Positions 20,598 to 27,400 of a DNA stretch of 64,000 nucleotides are shown in pieces. The notes under the pieces are model-generated. The model did no database searches, was not told the origin of the DNA, and worked only from the letters and a program-made list of their open reading frames with translations. Within the stretch, counting starts at the first letter, position 1. The number at the start of each line of letters is the position of its first letter. Where the stretch lies: NCBI GenBank assembly GCA_011390955.1, contig JAABRM010000017.1, positions 1-64,000 on the forward strand, read 5' to 3'. Source of the DNA: Oscillatoriales cyanobacterium (GTDB lineage: Bacteria; Cyanobacteriota; Cyanobacteriia; Cyanobacteriales; Laspinemataceae). The translations under genes and the position numbers were made by a program.

Positions 20598-20849
20598 ATG
20601 AATCCAATTAAATTACATGATTTAGTGGCAATTACAGAAAATATTAAAACCCAGCGGTTTATGAATCCAGAAGAAATTATCTTACCCAGAGGGCAAGTGG
20701 GCACAGTTGTGGAAGAATATAATAATGGCACTGCTTTTGAAGTGGAATTTTCCGATGTGAATGGTCAAACTTATGCGTTAGTTTCTTTGACTGCCGAACA
20801 AGTTATGTTACTTTATCCAGATTCGTCTAATCTTATTTTGACTTATTAA
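20598..20849 (+). CDS. DUF4926 family protein
   Basis: An 83-residue protein with the short SH3-like β-barrel pattern of DUF4926: IKLHDLVAITENI, then LPRGQVGTVVEEYNNGTAFEVEFSD and a C-terminal strand ending LTAEQVMLLY. Such proteins commonly sit beside toxin genes and often next to a DUF6883-like partner, and may act as antitoxins; the partner here, if any, is missing, since only repeats and broken genes lie nearby. Not recognised beyond the family. Isolated inside a repeat field. Confidence 0.75.
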   Translation: MNPIKLHDLVAITENIKTQRFMNPEEIILPRGQVGTVVEEYNNGTAFEVEFSDVNGQTYALVSLTAEQVMLLYPDSSNLILTY

Positions 20850-20850
20850 G

Positions 20851-20952
20851 CAGAAACCCGGTTTCTTGGTTTGGGTGGGGGCAAAGAAACCGGGTTTCTG
20901 TTTGGCATCCCACAGATAATTTTGATATGTGGAAAAGAAACCCGGTTTCTAG
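20851..20952. repeat. Three AGAAACCCGGTTTCT palindromes
   Basis: Copies at about 20852-20865, 20884-20899 and 20936-20951, separated by the same linkers (GGTTTGGGTGGGGGCAAAG; CATCCCACAGATAAT) that link the two palindromes at 19400-19480. So the whole pair-plus-linker block is duplicated on both sides of the 92-bp array. Confidence 0.8.
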
Positions 20953-20979
20953 GTTTATGAAAAGGTAGGAGTAATCGGT

Positions 20980-21207
20980 TCATTCCATATATTCTTTCAT
21001 GTCTTCAAGGGGTTCATCAAAGTCATCAGGCAGTGGTAAAACAAACATTCCTTGCATAGTTCCGGCAACACGACGCTTTTTTGGCGGCGGTTCTTGAACC
21101 GATGTTTCCGCGTGTTTCTCTATCAAAAACTCAATATAATGAAGCACTTATGACTGAAGGGAATCAGGGAGTTTGGCTAATTTTTCTAACAGAACTGGCT
21201 GGATCAT
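20980..21207 (-). pseudogene. DUF2281/VapB-type antitoxin gene with an in-frame stop
   Basis: Reading from ATG at 21207: MIQPVLLEKLAKLPDSLQS, then a TAA stop at codon 20 (21148-21150), then VLHYIEFLIEKHAETSVQ and a tail ending DEPLEDMKEYME in the same frame. The two halves join into one normal DUF2281-like antitoxin; the stop sits where Glu (GAA) is usual, consistent with a single G-to-T change. No toxin gene follows downstream. A restart after the stop is unlikely, because the missing N-terminal helix is part of the fold. Confidence 0.75.
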
Positions 21208-21449
21208 AGTTTCTGCTCGCGATCGCAAACTATCACTTCTATTAAAACAGCGATCGGCCAATTTTGTCAACATTAGCCATGATTTTTTTATGGTGCCTAG
21301 CTTAATTATTCGATAATTGTAAACCTGTAGGGACACGGCATTGCCGTGTCCTCAAACAATGCCGTGTCCTAAATATGAAAAATTAAGAGCGATCGCATAT
21401 TTTTATCGAGGATTAATCGGTGCGTTACGACCCGATTAAAGGTTAAATT

Positions 21450-21698
21450 TATCTGAGTCAGAAATTGACAAGATTGTTATAGAACAAGCTGAGGATGACT
21501 CAGCATGGGACGACCCCATAGAAGTGAGAAAAAAATCCCCAAGTATCTTTGCCGGTGGAACTGGCAGCTAGGGCTGCTTTTTTTGCTAAGGTGCATCGAG
21601 AACCCGCGTTAGAAACTTGGATAACTCGCATTATTCGGGAGCGAATTGAACTGGAAGAAGCCGCTTTTTTAGAGATGAAACGATTGATGAGTCGTTGA
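21450..21698 (+). pseudogene. Broken CopG/antitoxin-like gene
   Basis: Frame 1 reads SESEIDKIVIEQAEDDSAW and on to KKSPSI; near 21547 the frame shifts, and frame 2 continues PVELAARAAFFAKVHREPAL, ETWITRIIRERIELEEAAF and ends at TGA 21698. The ETWITRIIRERIELEE part resembles the C-terminal helix of CopG-like antitoxins. The 5' end has been replaced by a truncated copy of the 92-bp repeat (21418-21450). Together with the neighbouring broken DUF2281 gene it marks decayed toxin-antitoxin loci. Confidence 0.6.
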
Positions 21699-21716
21699 CG
21701 ATAGATGTTTGTTTTC

Positions 21717-23363
21717 TTAAGTTTTATTAGAACGGCGCTTCTCGAATAATCTCTCCCATAGTTTAATAATTCCCCAAATAATTAAGGCAAAAATTAAGGT
21801 TGAACCGAGACTCATTGTGGTGGAAATTGCCGGGGTTAACCACGGGTCTTTGATGCCTAATTCCGATAAATAAGGACTGAGAGGATGTTTAGTTGCATCA
21901 TTTTCTTGGTTCGCGGCAACGGTGGGGACAACGACTATGGGAAATTGAGCAGAAATCGAGGCAACAATTGAACCGGCAGCGAGTCCAATGCCCCAAATCG
22001 CTACACTATTTTGAAAGGTGCGATCGCGCTCTGTTCGCTCTAATTCTACTGAAGTTCTAATGGTTTCAATGAGAATTTCTAAGCTGTTTAAACCGCTTCT
22101 AAAAAATTTACTTTCTTTTTCTAATTGTCGGAGATATTTCTGCTTGACTTGCTGGCTGAATTTTTGCAGGATATAGCAATTATCACCGTTCTGATGTACA
22201 AGTAAAAAATTGTCATTCCCGCGAAGGCGGGAATCCATACAACAACTTATGTACCTCATAAGTAAGAGAAACGCCATATCTGGATTGTTTGATTTGTTTA
22301 AATCTGCGATCGCTCCCCCCAACTCCCCTTGAACAGGGGGGCTTAAGGATAAGCGATCGCTGAGTTCCTGAGAACGCATCTGATAATTTTCTAAGTTAAT
22401 CCAAATCGTATCAGTAAAGTCCTCCAGATAAGCCAAATCGATCGCATAATCAGAGAAGATTTTTCTAGCTTGGGCTAAAATTGAATCCAGTTGTTTAAGG
22501 GTTTTTTTCTGGGGGGGCTGGCGGAGTTGTTTAATGGTATCTTCAATGGTGATATAATCAAATTTTAAACATTGTTTAAGCCAGCGAGTTTGACTGTAAG
22601 CCCAGAGGATTTTTGCCCGGTAGCCAAACAACCGCATCCATTCATAGTTTAACAGTTCTGAGACTTTTTTGGCTAACTCCGCGTTAGGATATAGGATAAT
22701 CATAACGTGGTGACTATTTTGCCCGGTTTCGGGAAAGGTGCGATCGCCCACTTTTGAGGTTTTTTTTGATTGGTTTGGCATCTCGTGATTTTCTTCCAGC
22801 AATATCTCGAAATGGCTTAATTCAAAAATAGTCGCACCGGCAAAAGTGCCTTGACCTTGCAAATCATTTTGCCAGTTACAATCGGGCAATAGACTATGAT
22901 AACATATTTTGGCAATATCTTCGGTATTTTGGGTTTTGGGGTCAGCGATTTGTCCGTAAATTACCCAACTTTTCCCCAGGGTGGGACGAGTTCCTTGGAG
23001 TCGGCGATCGATTTCCGATTTAATATCTTTAATGCACTTAGCCGGTTGGGCATTTTGTTGCTGGTTAATCGAACAATCTAACAATAAACCATAAGTATCT
23101 CCTTGGCGGACTGGATAGTAAAATCCTTGATATGGGTCAGTATTGCCGCCAAATGGATAAATTTGTTGTTCGCCAAAGAGTTCCACATATTCCGCTTCAA
23201 ATTTACAGTCTGCCGCTAAATCACCGTGCATTTCTTTGGTTTCTTTGGGCAGCTTGCTCAGAAACGTCAATCTATTGGCTTCAATTTCTGCGGGATTTTG
23301 TCCTAAGCCGTCCCGTAAGTCGTAGAGAAATAAATCGACCGTGGGATAGATGATATCGCTCAT
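21717..23363 (-). CDS. Membrane protein beside the caspase gene, possible CATRA-type conflict component
   Basis: A 548-residue protein of unknown function. The N-terminal half (TVDLFLYDLRDGLGQNPAEI) is soluble, the middle is helical, and two C-terminal membrane segments (about residues 447-470 and 511-533) bracket a loop of about 40 residues, ending in basic residues. The topology loosely recalls CorA transporters, but no GMN motif is present. It may be the caspase/TPR-associated component of CATRA conflict systems; I recall this from memory and could not check. Two dispersed repeats are translated inside it: LSPPVQGELGG (about 343-353) from a CCCCCC hairpin and MDSRLRGNDNF from a MITE-like element (22172-22278). 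The frame stays open through both. Confidence 0.7.
   Translation of the reverse strand: MSDIIYPTVDLFLYDLRDGLGQNPAEIEANRLTFLSKLPKETKEMHGDLAADCKFEAEYVELFGEQQIYPFGGNTDPYQGFYYPVRQGDTYGLLLDCSINQQQNAQPAKCIKDIKSEIDRRLQGTRPTLGKSWVIYGQIADPKTQNTEDIAKICYHSLLPDCNWQNDLQGQGTFAGATIFELSHFEILLEENHEMPNQSKKTSKVGDRTFPETGQNSHHVMIILYPNAELAKKVSELLNYEWMRLFGYRAKILWAYSQTRWLKQCLKFDYITIEDTIKQLRQPPQKKTLKQLDSILAQARKIFSDYAIDLAYLEDFTDTIWINLENYQMRSQELSDRLSLSPPVQGELGGAIADLNKSNNPDMAFLLLMRYISCCMDSRLRGNDNFLLVHQNGDNCYILQKFSQQVKQKYLRQLEKESKFFRSGLNSLEILIETIRTSVELERTERDRTFQNSVAIWGIGLAAGSIVASISAQFPIVVVPTVAANQENDATKHPLSPYLSELGIKDPWLTPAISTTMSLGSTLIFALIIWGIIKLWERLFEKRRSNKT
22172..22278. repeat. MITE-like element inside a coding sequence
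   Basis: TATAGCAATTATCACCG ... GAGAAACGCCATA with inner TGATGTACA/TGTACCTCA and central CCCGCGAAGGCGGG, about 107 bp. Encodes roughly residues 363-397 of the minus-strand 548-residue protein in frame. A second hairpin (CCCCCCAACTCCCC...GGGGGG, about 22314-22342) lies 36 bp further on, also inside the gene. Confidence 0.85.
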
Positions 23364-23405
23364 TGATAATTGATGATAGAATTTCTTTTATTAGCGAGGG
23401 TTAAA

Positions 23406-23767
23406 ATGGATTCCCGTCTGCACGGGAATGACAGCTTAATATTACTGTACCTCTTATAAGAATTGCTATATATGGATTCGGTGCCTGACGCGGGAATGAC
23501 AACTTTAAACCTATAATTAATTCGCTCCGGTCCCCCCCTTTCCAAGGGGGGTTAGGGGGGATTATTCATTAAAACATCGGCGTTTATATGGATTCCCGTA
23601 TGCACGGGAATGACAGCTTAATATTACTGTACCTCTTATAAGAATTGCTATATATGGATTCGGTGCCTGACGCGGGAATGACAACTTTAAACCTATAATT
23701 AATTCGCTCCGGTCCCCCCCTTTCCAAGGGGGGTTAGGGGGGATTATTCATTAAAACATCGGCGTTT
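23406..23767. repeat. Tandem duplication, 182-bp period
   Basis: 23406-23585 and 23588-23767 are nearly identical (one visible difference: CCCGTCTGCACGGG versus CCCGTATGCACGGG). Each unit holds three hairpins: GGATTCCCGT..CACGGGAATGAC, TGCCTGACGCGGGAATGAC and CCCCCCCTTTCCAAGGGGGG. The right edge of the second copy includes the last ~17 bp of the adjacent minus-strand gene, and the first copy carries a duplicate of that 3' end. Confidence 0.9.
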
Positions 23768-24206
23768 GCGGCATTTCCCAATAGTCTTGGAGAAACTTGA
23801 GTTTTTTGGCCTTTTTGTCTGGTCGATCGCTCGTGGCAACGATGCGCGTTAAATTGGGAATTTCCTGACTTTCTACTTGGGGTTTGCCACCAAAGTAGCC
23901 ACGGGAGATTTCGGTGACTTCTAATTCTTCCAGTAGTCGGTCTTCCGATGGCCAAAGTTGTTGGATTTGCTCCCAACTCAGCGGGGCTAATTTGCTGGTT
24001 GCTTTGTCGTATAATTCTTTCCAAGTCGAGTTGTTATCCAGAAGTTGATTAATTTCTGTGGCAATTTCTGACCAGGGGGTGAGGTCATCTTGTAACAGGT
24101 CGCCGACTTCTTCCAAGGCACAGATTTCATCAGCAGTTAGGTCAAGGGAAAGTTGATTCAGGCTGAGTAAAAGTGCCAGTAAAGTTTTGTGAGCGTTTAA
24201 GTCCAT
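23751..24206 (-). CDS. Small acidic protein divergent from the caspase gene
   Basis: A 151-residue protein; ATG at 24206 (MDLNAHKT) is preferred because the longer frame upstream is translated from dispersed ACACGGCA palindromes. It is helical and acidic (LTADEICALEEVGDLLQDDL, WSEIATEINQLL, then WEQIQQLWPSEDRLLEELEV), with a short C-terminal tail ending QTPMF inside a duplicated repeat. It probably shares an operon with the downstream 548-residue membrane protein and is divergent from the caspase gene (270 bp). It could be a CATRA-system-associated small protein; this is a memory-based guess. No known catalytic motif. Confidence 0.65.
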   Translation of the reverse strand: MDLNAHKTLLALLLSLNQLSLDLTADEICALEEVGDLLQDDLTPWSEIATEINQLLDNNSTWKELYDKATSKLAPLSWEQIQQLWPSEDRLLEELEVTEISRGYFGGKPQVESQEIPNLTRIVATSDRPDKKAKKLKFLQDYWEMPQTPMF

Positions 24207-24269
24207 GATTGGAGAAAAAAGATAGAATAGGGATACATATATATAGAATGGTATCTCAGATGATAGCGA

Positions 24270-24392
24270 AAAATTGCAGGACACGGCAATGCAAAGACAC
24301 GGCATTGAGGACACGGCAATCCTAGGACACGGCAATGCCGTGTCCCTACGGCGCCATCATCCCTGTAGGGACACGGCATTGCCGTGTCCCTC
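24270..24392. repeat. Cluster of GGACACGGCAATGCCGTGTCC palindrome pieces
   Basis: The family core is ACACGGCA(A/T)TGCCGTGT. Full palindromes lie at about 24324-24345 and 24365-24390, and three half-units (ACACGGCAATGCAAAG, ACACGGCATTGAGG, ACACGGCAATCCTAGG) precede them. Located in the 270-bp divergent gap before the caspase gene. Same family at 21331-21371 and inside the caspase gene. Confidence 0.85.
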
Positions 24393-24476
24393 CGATCGAT
24401 AATATAAATAACCAATCAATAACCAATCAATTAGCGAAAGATTACAGGATAAAAAACTTTACCGATACCTGAGACC

Positions 24477-27400
24477 ATGAAACGAGCTTTAGTAGTTGGG
24501 ATTAACTGTTATCGTAGTGAAGAGTTGGCAAATCTCAGAACTCCAGCCAACGATGCCAATGCCATCGCCCAACGACTGCGAGAAATTGGCTTTGATGATA
24601 TCAGAGGGTTGCCTTCGGTAGCCCATCCCCCCCTTTCTAAGGGGGGGCTAGGGGGGGATTGGGAAACCGGGCAGGTCGATCCAGAACCAGAAGAAAATTT
24701 GCTCCATAATGAGTTAGAAGCAGCGATCGACTGGTTATTTGCGATCGAGGATAATGGCAACATCCCGGAAACTGCCTTACTATTTTTTGCCGGACATGGG
24801 TTGCGATATGTGAAAGGTCGCCGCAGCGAGGGATTTTTAGCCACCAGTCGCGCCAACCCCACTGCTGCCAACACTGAGAAATGGGGTGTTTCCTTCGTTA
24901 AATTACGACAAATTTTAGAATGTAGTCCGGTCAAGCAGCAAATTGTGATTCTGGACTGCTGCCATTCCGGGGAAGTATTCAATTATAAGGAAGCGTATCA
25001 AGAAGTCGATCCGGGCAAGTCGGACATTGTAACCCGCTGTTTGATGTCCGCTTGTGGGGCTTCTCAAGCGGCTTTTGAACCGAGGGAAGGAGAACATAGC
25101 TACTTTACCGAGACATTGTTGCAAGGGTTGCAGCAACCAGGACTGGTGAGCACCATTACTTTATCGGCTTATGTGCGAGAAAATTTTAAGCACAAATTAC
25201 CGGCTGCTGTGCGAAATCAGCATCACCCAGATAATCAGCAAGATAGTCACCAAGACCCGGACTGTAGAAACCGAAACGGCGAGATTATTCTGATTGACCC
25301 GGAAGTAGAACCGATAAAATATCAAGAAATTGTCGAAGGGCCATGTCCTTATAAAGGGTTGGCGGCATTTCAAGAGGAGGATGCCCCCTATTTCTTTGGT
25401 CGCAGCAACCTGACGCAAGAGTTAGTTAATCTGATCCATGACAGCAGCTTTTTGGCAGTGTTGGGGATTTCCGGCAGTGGCAAATCTTCGGTAGTCCGGG
25501 CTGGGTTAATTCCCGAATTAAAACAAGGCAGCACTTTTTCCGAGACCAGGGAATGGAAAATTTATCAGCCATTTAAACCGGGAGACGACCCTCTGGCCAA
25601 TTTAGCGCGGGTTTTGGCCGATGAGAATCTGTCAATGGAACAAGTTAACGCCGAACTTGCCCAAGGTGCCCCAGGGTTGCAACGGCTGATTTCTCAGGTA
25701 AATGCTTCTGGGGATGTGTCGGGGGTGGTGTTGGTGGTGGATCAATTCGAGCAAATTTTTACCCAATGTCGAGATAAAGACAAGCAACGGCAGTTTCTCG
25801 ATTGTATCCTAGGCGCGATCGCGACTTTAAACCAAAACCCCGTAGGGACACGGCAATGCCGTGTCCTCCCCTCCGACCGGGCGATCGCACATAATGATTC
25901 ACCACCCGATAATGATTCACCACCCGATAATGACTCGCAACAAAACCATAATTTAGGACACGGCATTGCCGTGTCCCTACGGGTGCCGATCGCACATAAT
26001 GATTCACCACCCGATAATGATTCACCATCCGATAACGACTCGCAACAAAACCATAATTTAGGACACGGCAATGCCGTGTCCCTACGGATGCCGATCGCAC
26101 ATAATGATTCACCACCGGATAATGATTCACCACCGGATAATGATTCACCACCCGATAACGATTCGCAACAAAACCATAATTTAGGACACGGCAATGCCGT
26201 GTCCCTACGGGTGCCGATCGCACATAATGATTCACCACCGGATAATGATTCACCACCCGATAACGATTCGCAACAAAACCATAATTTAGGACACGGCAAT
26301 GCCGTGTCCCTACGGGTGCCGATCGCACATAATGATCCACCACCGGATAATGATTCACCACCGGATAATGATTCACCACCCGATAACGATTCGCAACAAA
26401 ACCATAATTTAGGACACGGCAATGCCTTGTCCCTCCGAGTAGTCATCACCATGCGGGCGGATTTTTTGGGCAAATGTGCCGAATATCCCCAACTGGCGAA
26501 ACGGATTGAAAGCAATAATAAAATTGTGGGGCAAATGGAGGAAACCGAATTACGAGAGGCGATCGGCAAACCCGCCCAAAAAGTCAACTGGAACATCCCC
26601 CCAGACCTGGAAACCCTCATGGTTGCAGACGTTCAGAAGTCCCCCGGCAGTTTGCCCCTATTGCAAGACATCCTCCAACAACTCTGGGAACGACGCAGCC
26701 AACGGTTGACCGTCCAAACCTATCAAGACATGGGCGGCGTCCAAAAAGCCCTACAAAATCGAGCCAATAAACTCTATCAGTCCCTTACCGACGAACAACA
26801 GACCATTGCCAAGAGCATCTTCCTCGAACTCACCCAACTGGTAGAAAGCACCACACCCACCGCCCGACAAGTCCGCAAATCCCAATTAACCGACCTACCC
26901 CCCTCCCCCAAACAGGTGGAAACCGTCCTCGACCAATTAGAAGCAGGGCGGTTAATCGTCACCCGGGAACTGCAAGCGAGAGGGAACAAAGCGGATAAAA
27001 TCACCGTAGTGGATGTCGCCCACGAATCCCTGATGAGTAACTGGGAGCAATTAAAACAGTGGGTCAACGAAAACCCCGAAGTCAAGCGCCAAAGAGACGA
27101 AATCCAAGCCAAAGCCCAAGACTGGGAAGACAAAGGCAAACGCCGCGAGGGATTGCTCAGGGGATTAGATTTAGTCGAGGTCGAGGTATTTGAGCGAAAT
27201 CATGGCGATACCTTTCCCCTGTCTGGATTGGCGCGAGAGTTTGTGCGAGAGAGTCGAGAAGAGAGCGATCGGCTGGAAAAAGAAGAGGAAGAACGACAAC
27301 AGCGCGAACTAAATTTAATTAAAGAAACCCTAGAGCAAGAAAAGAAAGCTACCGAACAAGAAATAAAAGCCCGGAAAGCCGCACAAAGCCGGACAGCCGT

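Noticed and set aside
25742-26620. 292-codon and 206-codon frames opposite the caspase repeat block
   Set aside because: They are repeat translations (CESLSGGES...) antisense to a strong coding gene.
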